From contig JAFQDF010000040.1 in NCBI GenBank assembly GCA_017416185.1, forward strand, positions 1 to 43,586: DNA of 43,586 bases, written 5' to 3'. The stretch is from Clostridia bacterium (GTDB lineage Bacteria > Bacillota > Clostridia > Oscillospirales > CAG-272). A program made the translations under genes and the position numbers. Each line of letters opens with the position of its first letter. Positions within the stretch are counted from its first letter, which is position 1. Positions 7,838-15,989 of the stretch are shown here, one piece after another. The notes under the pieces are model-generated. The model did not search any database and was not told the origin of the DNA. It was given only the letters and a program-made list of their open reading frames with translations.

Positions 7838-7866
7838 TTGACACCGTTGTATTTTTGTGATAAAAT
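7838..7866 (+). promoter_or_regulatory. Promoter of the leucine-rich repeat protein gene
   Basis: A perfect -35 box TTGACA (7838-7843), a 17-bp spacer and -10 box TAAAAT (7861-7866) stand 29 bases before the start codon. The match to the housekeeping sigma consensus is close to ideal. Confidence 0.8.
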
Positions 7867-7895
7867 ACAGGTAATATATGTAATCGGAGGACAGC

Positions 7896-10800
7896 ATGAA
7901 AAATCATTTCAAATGTTTATTATCATTATTCCTCGTTGTCATAATGCTTGTACCCATGATATCGGCAACAGGCTTGACAGTAACTGCGGCAACCTACAGC
8001 GGAACCTGCGGTGATAATCTCACCTGGAGTTATGATGCCGATACAGCAACTCTTACAATTGACGGCACCGGGGATATGTATTATTATGGAAAGTATTACA
8101 ACGGTTCATACAGTACAACAGCACCCTGGAATTCTTATATTCAAGATATAAAGTCTGTTATCATCAGTGACTGCGTCACAAGTATTGGGGGTTATGCATT
8201 CTATCATTGCGACTCTCTTACCAGTGTAACTATCCCAGATTCTGTTACAAGTATAGGATGGTATGCATTCGAAAGCTGCAACTTGCTTTCAAACATTAAC
8301 ATCCCCGATTCTGTTACAACTATAGGTAATTGCGCATTCAGTTATTGTGACTCCATTGTCAGCATGACTATCCCCGATTCTGTCACAGACATAGGTCATT
8401 CTGCATTCTTTTCTTGTAACTCCCTTACAAATTTGATTATCGGCGATTCTGTTATAAGTATAGGTGATTGTGCATTTAAGCACTGCAAATCCCTTACAAA
8501 TGTTGTTATCGGTAATTCCGTCAAAAATATAGGTACTTCTGCATTCGAAAAATGCATCGCCCTTACGGACGTGATTATCCCTGATTCCGTTACAGTATTG
8601 GGTAACGATGCATTCTATTACTGTGAATCGCTCACAAGTGTGACTATCCCCGAGTCTGTTACAACGATAGGTTCTTCTGTGTTTTATTGTTGCAAATCCC
8701 TTACAGGTGTGACAATATCGAATTCCGTTACAAGTATAGGTAGTCAAGCATTTATATATTGCCAATCCCTTACAAGTGTGGCTATCCCCGATTCTGTCAG
8801 AAGTATAGGTAATTCTGCGTTTGCATATTGCACATCTCTCGCGGACGTGACTATCCCCGATTCTGTCACAAGTATAGGTTATAGTGCGTTTCGGGGTTGT
8901 TCATCACTTGCAAGTATAAACATCCCTGATTTTGTTACAAGTATAGATGGCGAGGTATTTCGGGGTTGTACATCACTTACAGGTATAACCATCCCCGATT
9001 CTGTCAGAAGTATAGGTAGCATGGCGTTTCGGGGTTGTTCATCACTTGCAAGTATAAACATCCCTTATTCTGTTACAAGTATAGGCAGTTCTCCGTTTAC
9101 AGATTGCACATCCCTTACAAGCGTGAGTGTTGATGAAGATAATAAGTATTACTTAAGTGATGAATGTGGGGTATTGTTTGATAAAGATAAAAATGTATTA
9201 ATACAGTACCCTGTTGCAAGTACAAACATAGCCTATAATATTCCCGCCTCTGTCACAGAAATAGCTGATTCTGCATTCAATAAATGTACTTCCCTTGAAA
9301 GTGTGAGTGTTGATGAAAATAATAATTATTATTCAAGTGATGAACATGGAGTATTATTTGATAAAGATAAAAATGTATTAATACAGTACCCTGGTGGAAA
9401 TACAAGTAAAAACTACAGCATCCCCGACACCGTCACGAGTATAGTTAGTTTTGCATTTGATGAATGCACCTTCCTTGAAAACGTGATTATTCCCGAATCT
9501 GTCACAAGTATAGGATACCGTGCATTCGAAGGTTGCAGCTCTCTTGTGAGTGTGGTCATCCCTGACTCTGTCACAAGTATTGCTCAAAATGCATTTGAAA
9601 ATTGCACATCTCTCATAAGCGTTGTCATTGGCGATTCTGTCACAAGTATTGGGGCTTATATATTCACCGCCTGCACATCCCTGGCAAGTGTTGTTATCGG
9701 TGATTCTGTCACGGATATAGGATATTATTCATTCTCAAATTGCACATCCCTGACAAGCGTTGTTATCGGTGATTCTGTCAACAGAATAGGTGAATCTGCG
9801 TTCGAAGGATGCACCTCGCTTGTTAGTATAACAATCCCAGATTCCGTCACAAGAATAAGTTACGATGCTTTTCGATATTACTGTGACGGATATCCATGTA
9901 ATCTCAATGTGACTTTCAGATGTTACGAAAATTCATATGCTCATAAATATGCAGTCAATTATGGCTTTGAATATGAGCTGATTTGCGATCATATCTTTAC
10001 AGATTATATTTCTGACAACAACGCAAGCTGTACCGTGGATGGCACAAAGACCGCTTGTTGCAACAAGGGGTGCGGTGAGACGGATACAGTAACCGATGTA
10101 GGCTCTGCACTTGGTCACACCTGGTCAGAATGGGTAGTAACTGTCGAGCCTACCTATACTACAGAGGGTGAACAGATAAGATTCTGTTATGTTTGCGATA
10201 CGGTGGAAAATGAAATCATACCTGCCGTTACAAATCCCGAAGCACCTGTAATTACCGTAGACAACTTTACCGTAACCATAACCGATGCCGAAAATATCAA
10301 GGATATGCGTTATGCCCCCGGTGTGTATTCAACAACAACCGAGATAAGAAATGCCGAGGGTAACGTTGCCCTTGACAACGGTGTGGTTACAGCCAATACC
10401 GTTGACGGTAACTTCGTATATACAATGCCGAACGGCGGTATGTACAGTATATGGATACGTATGAAGGACGGCACAAACTACATTCTTCCTCTTGACGTGA
10501 CAAAGGTAACTGCATCAGTTTCTACCTACGGTGTAAAGATCACAGTTCACGATATCTTTGATATAAAGGATATATATATCGCCAAGGGCGAATATCAGAC
10601 CTACCGAGAAATAAAGGACAACGGATATATAGTATCCCTTTCTCCTTCTAAAATTGGCAACAAGCGCGACTATACTTATACAGTATACGAACCGGGTGTA
10701 CATACCGTTCTTGTACGTTACAACGACGGCAGAACAGCCCTGTTCCACGAAACCTTGACGGTTGAAGAGCCTGAGATCACCGTAAACGGCTTACAGGTAA

Positions 10801-11279
10801 CTGTATCAAACATCCCCGATGTCAAGGTCATCCGTACCGCCTACGGAGTGTATAACACTCCCGGTGACGTAAAGAGGGCAGAAGGAGCCCGTAACTTCTC
10901 GGGTAAGGCTGTCATAAAGGGTGCCGAGGAATATATGCTCCAGTACCGTGAAAACGGTACGGTTACCGTAGCGGTTGAATACAATAACGGTTACGTAAAG
11001 GTATTCCACTGTGAGATAAACATGAAGCAGGCAAGCTGTACTCTGAGCGGCAGAACCGTTCTGCTTCGTAAGCTTGACGACTTTGTTATGATCCGCTACG
11101 CTCCGGGTGAATACTCCACCTCCGCCGAGATCAAGCGTGCAAGCGGCTCAAAGGTCATCAAGCCTGCAGACCTGACAGGTGAATATGCCATCGTTTCGGA
11201 TCTTGCAAAGGGAACCTATACCTTCTGTGTACAGTTCGATGACGAGAGCTATAACTACTTTAAAATTGTAATCGAATAA
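7896..11279 (+). CDS. Secreted BspA-type leucine-rich repeat (LRR_5) surface protein
   Basis: A 1127-residue exported protein. Residues 1 to about 32 are a signal peptide with a hydrophobic core and a TVTAA-like cleavage site. From about 87 to 666 there are 22 BspA-type repeats of about 23 residues, pattern IPDSVTSIGxxAFxxCxSL, coded by near-identical 69-bp units; repeats 15 and 16 are lengthened by a VDExNxYYxSDExGVLFDKDKxxLIQYP insertion. A Cys-containing segment (about 695-775, ending ALGHTWSEW) follows. The last 350 residues hold four copies of a beta-rich domain marked by RYAPGxYST-like motifs. BspA-like proteins act in adhesion to host or substrate. No LPXTG, SLH or membrane anchor is seen, so cell attachment is unexplained. 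Ribosome site GGAGG; a strong promoter and terminator make it monocistronic. Confidence 0.93.
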   Translation: MKNHFKCLLSLFLVVIMLVPMISATGLTVTAATYSGTCGDNLTWSYDADTATLTIDGTGDMYYYGKYYNGSYSTTAPWNSYIQDIKSVIISDCVTSIGGYAFYHCDSLTSVTIPDSVTSIGWYAFESCNLLSNINIPDSVTTIGNCAFSYCDSIVSMTIPDSVTDIGHSAFFSCNSLTNLIIGDSVISIGDCAFKHCKSLTNVVIGNSVKNIGTSAFEKCIALTDVIIPDSVTVLGNDAFYYCESLTSVTIPESVTTIGSSVFYCCKSLTGVTISNSVTSIGSQAFIYCQSLTSVAIPDSVRSIGNSAFAYCTSLADVTIPDSVTSIGYSAFRGCSSLASINIPDFVTSIDGEVFRGCTSLTGITIPDSVRSIGSMAFRGCSSLASINIPYSVTSIGSSPFTDCTSLTSVSVDEDNKYYLSDECGVLFDKDKNVLIQYPVASTNIAYNIPASVTEIADSAFNKCTSLESVSVDENNNYYSSDEHGVLFDKDKNVLIQYPGGNTSKNYSIPDTVTSIVSFAFDECTFLENVIIPESVTSIGYRAFEGCSSLVSVVIPDSVTSIAQNAFENCTSLISVVIGDSVTSIGAYIFTACTSLASVVIGDSVTDIGYYSFSNCTSLTSVVIGDSVNRIGESAFEGCTSLVSITIPDSVTRISYDAFRYYCDGYPCNLNVTFRCYENSYAHKYAVNYGFEYELICDHIFTDYISDNNASCTVDGTKTACCNKGCGETDTVTDVGSALGHTWSEWVVTVEPTYTTEGEQIRFCYVCDTVENEIIPAVTNPEAPVITVDNFTVTITDAENIKDMRYAPGVYSTTTEIRNAEGNVALDNGVVTANTVDGNFVYTMPNGGMYSIWIRMKDGTNYILPLDVTKVTASVSTYGVKITVHDIFDIKDIYIAKGEYQTYREIKDNGYIVSLSPSKIGNKRDYTYTVYEPGVHTVLVRYNDGRTALFHETLTVEEPEITVNGLQVTVSNIPDVKVIRTAYGVYNTPGDVKRAEGARNFSGKAVIKGAEEYMLQYRENGTVTVAVEYNNGYVKVFHCEINMKQASCTLSGRTVLLRKLDDFVMIRYAPGEYSTSAEIKRASGSKVIKPADLTGEYAIVSDLAKGTYTFCVQFDDESYNYFKIVIE

Positions 11280-11292
11280 CGATTAATATGAG

Positions 11293-11320
11293 AAAACAGC
11301 GGTCACCGCTGTTTTCTTTA
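11293..11320 (+). terminator. Intrinsic terminator of the LRR protein gene
   Basis: An 11-bp perfect stem, AAAACAGCGGT (11293-11303) and ACCGCTGTTTT (11305-11315), followed by CTTTA, begins 14 bases after the stop. The A run before and T run after make it potentially bidirectional. Confidence 0.85.
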
Positions 11321-11324
11321 TGCT

Positions 11325-11903
11325 GATAGTTTCCAAAGTGAACGGTCTGTGGTTGTAAGATTGATGAATTTGTCATCAAATATTCAGCCGCTTATGATAG
11401 AGATAGTTTACAAAGTGAACGGTCTGCCGTAGGTCACTTTAGTTAAGATAGTTCACAAAGTGAACGGTCTGTGGTTGTAAGATTGATGAATTTGTCATCA
11501 AATATTCAGCCGCTTATGATAGAGATAGTTCACAAAGTGAACGGTCTGCTGTAGGTCACTTTAGCCGAGATAGTTCACAAAGTGAACGGTCTCTGTGGGT
11601 CACTTTAGTTAAGATAGTTCACAAAGTGAACGGTCTGCCGTAGGGTACTTTAGTTAAGATAGTTCACAAAGTGAACGGTCTCTGTAGGTTACTTTAGCCG
11701 AGATAGTTCACAAAGTGAACGGTCTCTGTAGGTTACTTTAGCCGAGATAGTTCACAAAGTGAACGGTCTGCCGTAGGTCACTTTAGTTAAGATAGTTCAC
11801 AAAGTGAACGGTCTCTGTAGGTTACTTTAGCCGAGATAGTTCACAAAGTGAACGGTCTGCCGTAGGTCACTTTAGTTAAGATAGTTCACAAAGTGAACGG
11901 TCT
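11325..11903. repeat. Tandem palindromic array, 12 units of 44/45 or 77 bp
   Basis: Twelve copies of a core GATAGTTCACAAAGTGAACG (plus GTCT) start at 11325, 11402, 11447, 11524, 11569, 11613, 11658, 11702, 11746, 11791, 11835 and 11880. Each holds the palindrome GTTCAC-AAA-GTGAAC (first two copies imperfect). Most units can instead fold as AAAGTGA + ACGG, loop TCTG, CCGT + TCACTTT. Two 77-bp units and the final copy carry GGTTGTAAGATTGATGAATTT in place of the GTAGGTCACTTT half. The stretches between cores resemble each other, so it is not CRISPR. No gene is seen between 11280 and 11993. Confidence 0.92.
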
Positions 11904-11912
11904 GTGGTTGTA

Positions 11913-11946
11913 AGATTGATGAATTTTTCATCAATCTTTTTCTTTG
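11913..11946 (+). terminator. Terminator-like hairpin closing the palindromic array
   Basis: Arms AGATTGATGAA (11913-11923) and TTCATCAATCT (11927-11937) form a perfect 11-bp stem with a TTT loop, followed by TTTTTCTTT. It would stop any transcript coming through the array before the DUF1461 promoter. Decayed forms of the same hairpin occur inside the two 77-bp units. Confidence 0.75.
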
Positions 11947-11958
11947 CGCAAACAATGT

Positions 11959-11987
11959 TTGCATTATTTTTTGATATGTGATATAAT
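11959..11987 (+). promoter_or_regulatory. Promoter of the DUF1461-dxs operon, placed for a leaderless transcript
   Basis: TTGCAT (11959-11964), a 17-bp spacer and a perfect TATAAT (11982-11987) lie such that transcription would start at about the A of the ATG at 11994. No ribosome site is present between the -10 box and the ATG. Confidence 0.6.
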
Positions 11988-11993
11988 ATATTT

Positions 11994-12620
11994 ATGTTTA
12001 AGAAAATTTTTGTTGCCCTTGCGCTCTCGGTAGCTATGCTTATTGTGAGTATTGCCCTGGGACTGGGTATAATTCATTTGACTGATTTTATCTATTATAT
12101 TGATATTGAAGCGCTGGATATTCCCGCAAATTCAGGGTATTCAAGAGATGTTATTCTTGAAAATTACAATGCGGTCATGGACTATCTTTCTCCCTTCAAT
12201 ACCGAGGAGTTTCATCTGCCGTCTATGGCTTATTCACCGACGGGAGCTGTTCACTTTGAAGAGTGTAAGGTAATATTCAATGCCATATATCTCTGGGGAG
12301 CTATCGGCTTTGTGTTTGTTGCTCTTATGCTGCTCTTTTACAGAGATCGCTTTACCCGCAGGCTTGCGGGAATTCTGACCCTCTGTCTTCCCTTGGTGGC
12401 GGGGGGAGCAATGGCAGTTGATTTTGATACGACCTTTGTGATCTTTCACAAGCTTCTTTTCAATAATATGAACTGGATTTTCGATCCGAGATTTGACCCC
12501 ATAATCAGCGTTTTGCCCCAGGAATTCTTTATGCATTGCGGTATCTTTATCGCGGTATGTATAGTTATCGGTGCGCTGATACTGTTTTTAGGTAAGAAAA
12601 ATGATAAAAAGAAGACTTGA
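11994..12620 (+). CDS. DUF1461 (TIGR01906-like) integral membrane protein
   Basis: A 208-residue protein with four predicted membrane helices: about 5-28, 103-118, 125-143 and 181-203. A long loop between helices 1 and 2 (NYNAVMDYLSPF) and the late DPRFDPIISVLPQEFF segment match the DUF1461/TIGR01906 family, whose function is unknown. The N-terminal helix could act as a signal anchor. The ATG is 6 bases after a TATAAT box and has no ribosome site, so the mRNA is probably leaderless. The 3' end overlaps dxs by 20 bases, which suggests translational coupling. The C terminus is Lys-rich (KKNDKKKT) and likely cytoplasmic. Confidence 0.8.
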   Translation: MFKKIFVALALSVAMLIVSIALGLGIIHLTDFIYYIDIEALDIPANSGYSRDVILENYNAVMDYLSPFNTEEFHLPSMAYSPTGAVHFEECKVIFNAIYLWGAIGFVFVALMLLFYRDRFTRRLAGILTLCLPLVAGGAMAVDFDTTFVIFHKLLFNNMNWIFDPRFDPIISVLPQEFFMHCGIFIAVCIVIGALILFLGKKNDKKKT

Positions 12621-14472
12621 TTTAATAAAATCTCCCTCTGATCTCAAGCGTATGCGAGAGGAGGAGATGCCTTTATTGGCAAAGGAAATAAGGGAATACC
12701 TCTGCGAAAAGGTAAATAAAACAGGAGGTCATCTGGCATCCAATCTGGGTGTTGTGGAGATGACCCTTGCCATACACAGACACTTTAATACTCCAAAGGA
12801 TCATATTATCTTTGATGTAGGACACCAAAGCTACGTCCATAAGCTGCTGACAGGCAGAAAGGATTTTGATTCCTTGCGTACCCCCGGCGGTCTCTCAGGC
12901 TTTACCAAGCGAAGCGAGAGTGAACACGATTGCTTCGGTGCAGGGCATTCCAGTACCTCTCTGTCCGCTGCTCTCGGCTTTGCTGAGAGTGATGCAAGAC
13001 GGGGAAGTGATGCATATACCGTTGTTGTTCTGGGAGACGGTGCATTTACCGGCGGTATGATCCACGAAGCAATTAACAACTGCAGACAGGATCTCAGACT
13101 TATCATTATCATAAACGAAAACGAAATGTCCATATCCAGAAACCGCGGCGGCTTTGCAAAGCATCTGTCAAAGATGCGTTCGTCCAAAGGGTATTTCAAG
13201 GTAAAGGACGTCACCCACGGAGTTCTTGAGCATATTCCCCTTGTCGGTAAGGGTGCCGCAAATCTTTTGCGCGATACAAAACAGGCTTTAAAAAATGCTA
13301 TATATCAAAGTAACTACTTTGAGAATTTGGGTCTCTATTATATGGGACCTGTGGACGGAAACGATTATAAGGCTATGTCCGAGGTGATCTCGGTCGCTAA
13401 AGCCCTTAAGCGAAGCACGGTTATCCATACCGTTACAAAAAAGGGAAAGGGTTATAGGCCTGCCGAGGATATGCCTCAGCATTATCATATGATACCGAAG
13501 GGCGGCGTGAAGCCCGAGGCCGAAGGATTTTCCGTGAAGCTGGGCAAGATACTCTGTGAGAAGTCAAAGACCTGTAAGGATATTTGCGGTATTACCGCCG
13601 CTATGCCCCACGGAACGGGACTTGAGGTTATGAAGCATAACTGCCCCGACCGATTTTATGACGTGGGTATCGCAGAGGAACACGCTGCTACCTTTGCCGC
13701 AGGTCTTGCCGCCAACGGTATGAAGCCGTTTTTTGCCTGTTATTCAAGCTTTCTGCAGAGAGCGTACGACAATATAGTTCACGACATTGCTCTTCAAAAT
13801 CTTCCCGTTACCCTATGTATAGACCGTACAGGCTTAAGTGAAGGCGACGGAGCGACCCATCACGGAATATTTGACGTATCCTTTTTATCTGCGGTTCCGG
13901 GAATGGAGATATATACCCCCGTGACCTATGAAGGATTGAAAATGGCGGTGGATACAGCTTATACAAGGGGTGTACCTGCTGCTATACGTTATCCGAGAGG
14001 CTGTGAGAATCCGCAAATTATAAAGGCATTTTATCCCGATGACCGTGAGAGGGTCTTGGGAGTAAAGGCGGATTTTAAGGATGAGGCAGACTGTGTGATC
14101 ATCACATACGGAGATATTGCCGCCGAGGCTCTGCGTGCCGAGGAGATATTCCGCTCAATGCAGGTAAGGGCAGGCACCCTTCTTCTTGAAAAGCTGAAGC
14201 CCTACGGCGATACCGCAAAGGAGCTGGCTTCACTTATTCCGTGTACCTGTAATACCGTGATATTCCTTGAGGAGGGCATACGTAACGGCGGTGCGGCTCA
14301 GTGTCTTTTTGACAAGCTTCGTGAATTGCCCTGTCTTGAGGGTAAGAGGTATGTCATCCGTGCCGTAGACGATGATTTCATCACAGGTGAAAAGGGAAGA
14401 ACCCTTCGTCAAAGTGCCCGGCTTACTGCCGAGGACCTTGTTGAATGTTATTTTAATAAAAATAATCTTTAA
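12601..14472 (+). CDS. dxs: 1-deoxy-D-xylulose-5-phosphate synthase
   Basis: A 623-residue thiamine diphosphate enzyme, normal length for DXS. It joins pyruvate and glyceraldehyde-3-phosphate with loss of CO2, the first step of the MEP isoprenoid pathway, and also feeds thiamine and pyridoxal synthesis. Clear signs: FDVGHQSYVHKLLTGR near 71-86, the FGAGHSSTSLSAALG segment, the ThDP/Mg motif GDGAFTGG (145-152) leading to NENEMSIS, IAEEHAATFAAGLA with the catalytic Glu of the pyrimidine site, and the transketolase C-terminal domain. ATG 12601 lies inside the DUF1461 gene; only a weak AGGTAAG precedes it, consistent with coupling. No terminator is visible after the stop. Confidence 0.95.
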   Translation: MIKRRLDLIKSPSDLKRMREEEMPLLAKEIREYLCEKVNKTGGHLASNLGVVEMTLAIHRHFNTPKDHIIFDVGHQSYVHKLLTGRKDFDSLRTPGGLSGFTKRSESEHDCFGAGHSSTSLSAALGFAESDARRGSDAYTVVVLGDGAFTGGMIHEAINNCRQDLRLIIIINENEMSISRNRGGFAKHLSKMRSSKGYFKVKDVTHGVLEHIPLVGKGAANLLRDTKQALKNAIYQSNYFENLGLYYMGPVDGNDYKAMSEVISVAKALKRSTVIHTVTKKGKGYRPAEDMPQHYHMIPKGGVKPEAEGFSVKLGKILCEKSKTCKDICGITAAMPHGTGLEVMKHNCPDRFYDVGIAEEHAATFAAGLAANGMKPFFACYSSFLQRAYDNIVHDIALQNLPVTLCIDRTGLSEGDGATHHGIFDVSFLSAVPGMEIYTPVTYEGLKMAVDTAYTRGVPAAIRYPRGCENPQIIKAFYPDDRERVLGVKADFKDEADCVIITYGDIAAEALRAEEIFRSMQVRAGTLLLEKLKPYGDTAKELASLIPCTCNTVIFLEEGIRNGGAAQCLFDKLRELPCLEGKRYVIRAVDDDFITGEKGRTLRQSARLTAEDLVECYFNKNNL

Positions 14473-14499
14473 ATCGTGCAGATATATTAATTTTGTGTA

Positions 14500-14528
14500 T
14501 TGCAAAATTATTAATATATATGTATAAT
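14500..14528 (+). promoter_or_regulatory. Promoter of the DegT aminotransferase gene
   Basis: TTGCAA (14500-14505), a 17-bp spacer and TATAAT (14523-14528), 53 bases before the start codon, which has GAAAGGAAA as ribosome site. Confidence 0.7.
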
Positions 14529-14581
14529 GTTTGTATAGTTATATTTTAGAAATTTTTAATTAGTGAAAGGAAATATATATC

Positions 14582-15853
14582 ATGGCAGAAAAAGAAATTG
14601 TAATGAACGGTGCCGGTATAGAGGAGATCGGCTTTCCTATGTGGCCTCAGTTCGCTCCCGAAACAGTTAAGGACGTAACCGAGCCTATCATTAACGGTAA
14701 GGTAAACTACTGGACCGGTAAAAAGGGTATGGAGTTTGAGGAGCAGTTCAGAGAATGGGCAGGCGCTGCTATGGCTGTTTCCTGTACCAACGGTACGGCA
14801 GCTCTGCATATCGGTATCTCCGCTCTGGGCATAGGCCCCGGCGATGAGGTTATCGTTCCTTCCTATTCCTTTATCGCATCCTCCTTTGCAGTAGTACAGG
14901 CAGGTGCTATCCCCGTGTTTGCTGACGTAACAGAGGATCATACTATTGACCCCGCATCCATCGAAAAGCTTATCACCAAGAGAACAAAGGGTATCGTTGT
15001 TGTTCACCTCTACGGTGTTGTAGCTGACATGGGTCCCATCCTTGAGATCGCAAAGAAGCATAACCTCTACGTAATCGAGGACGTTGCTCAGTGTATCGGC
15101 GGCGAGTACAAGGGTAAAAAGACAGGTACCATCGGTGACGTTGGCTGCTTCTCCTTCTGTCAGTCCAAGCACTTTACCACCGGCGGTGAAGGCGGTATGG
15201 TTCTTACAATGAACGAGGATATCGGCTGGGAATGCCGTTCCTTCCGTGACCACGGCTACGATGTTCGTCAGAGAATGAATATGCTTGCTCTTGAAGAGAA
15301 GCTCCCCTACATACACAGACGTGTTGGCTTTAACTACCGTATGACCGAGATCCAGTCTATCATCGGTATAAACGAAATGAAGCGCTTTGACTCCTGGAAC
15401 CTTGCAAGAAGATTTGAGTATGCCGCTATGTACGATAAGGCATTTGAGGGCTTAAAGGGTGTTAAGAAGCTTCCCGTGAACACTGCTGAGCGTAAGAACT
15501 CCTACTGGTGGTATCCTATGGTGCTTGACCTTGATGCTCTTGACTGTGATGCTCCCGCTATCATCAAGGAGCTCGGTGCTATGAAGATCCCCTGCTACGG
15601 TATCCAGTGGCCTGAGGCATATCTTGAAAAGGCATACAGCGAAAATATCGGCTTCGGCTCTGTAAACTTCCCCTTCAACTCCACCGAGTATACAGATCCT
15701 GCAAGCGTTAATTACAAGGCGGCTAACTGTCCCGTAGCTCACGAGCTTCGTTCAAAGACAGTATGCCTGTTCCTGCATCCTTCTTGGGAGCCTGTACATA
15801 TCGAAAAGTGTATAGAGGGCTTCAAGGCTGCGTTGGCAAAGCATTATAAATAA
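14582..15853 (+). CDS. DegT/DnrJ/EryC1/StrS family PLP aminotransferase
   Basis: A 423-residue fold-type I aminotransferase acting on keto-sugars or keto-cyclitols. Visible motifs: CTNGTAALHIGISALGIG for the PLP phosphate pocket, GDEVIVPSYSFIAS, the EDVAQ Asp about 167 that pairs with the pyridine nitrogen, and the Schiff-base Lys about 196 in QSKHFTTGGEGG. GFNYRMTEIQ is the usual domain-swap segment. The size and the C-terminal extension resemble scyllo-inosose/aminocyclitol aminotransferases of the StrS group. No antibiotic or capsule genes are near; neighbours are a Gfo/Idh dehydrogenase and a GH20-like enzyme, so a role in amino-sugar or inositol breakdown is possible. Codon use is strongly biased (many GTT, GGT, CTC), suggesting high expression. 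Confidence 0.88.
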   Translation: MAEKEIVMNGAGIEEIGFPMWPQFAPETVKDVTEPIINGKVNYWTGKKGMEFEEQFREWAGAAMAVSCTNGTAALHIGISALGIGPGDEVIVPSYSFIASSFAVVQAGAIPVFADVTEDHTIDPASIEKLITKRTKGIVVVHLYGVVADMGPILEIAKKHNLYVIEDVAQCIGGEYKGKKTGTIGDVGCFSFCQSKHFTTGGEGGMVLTMNEDIGWECRSFRDHGYDVRQRMNMLALEEKLPYIHRRVGFNYRMTEIQSIIGINEMKRFDSWNLARRFEYAAMYDKAFEGLKGVKKLPVNTAERKNSYWWYPMVLDLDALDCDAPAIIKELGAMKIPCYGIQWPEAYLEKAYSENIGFGSVNFPFNSTEYTDPASVNYKAANCPVAHELRSKTVCLFLHPSWEPVHIEKCIEGFKAALAKHYK

Positions 15854-15915
15854 TGCTTAATGCAAAATGCAAAATTCAAAATGCAAAATTAAGGTGATTT
15901 TTCGTTCCGAAAAAT
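15854..15915. repeat. Stop-proximal AT-rich repeat plus palindrome, copy 3
   Basis: A run of AATGCAAAATGCAAAATTC-like units follows the aminotransferase stop at once, then a perfect 8-bp palindrome ATTTTTCG (15897-15904) / CGAAAAAT (15908-15915). Same layout as at 2803, 4358 and 17037. Confidence 0.55.
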
Positions 15916-15933
15916 AATTTTATATAGTAATTC

Positions 15934-15970
15934 AAGGCTGTAGTAATTTAATAGTTCTACAGCCTTATCT
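15934..15970 (+). terminator. Possible terminator between DegT and Gfo/Idh genes
   Basis: Arms AAGGCTGTAG (15934-15943) and CTACAGCCTT (15957-15966) with a 13-base AT-rich loop and a weak ATCTTAAT tail. It may reduce rather than stop read-through, since no separate promoter for the next gene was recognised. Confidence 0.5.
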
Positions 15971-15989
15971 TAATAATGAGGTATTATAA

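Noticed and set aside
7623..7841. Open frame of 72 residues after the primase gene
   Set aside because: Starts at GTG without ribosome site, lies in the origin-like repeats and overlaps the next gene's promoter.
4328..7895. Complete prophage or integrative conjugative element
   Set aside because: Apart from the primase-helicase there is no integrase, terminase, capsid, relaxase or conjugation gene in the window.
8289..8765. Long minus-strand open frame of 158 residues inside the LRR gene
   Set aside because: It is the antisense shadow of the repetitive leucine-rich repeat coding region and has the same 69-bp period.
11325..11903. CRISPR array
   Set aside because: The repeats are regular, but the stretches between them are variants of one another and not unique spacers, the core is a full palindrome, and no cas gene is present.
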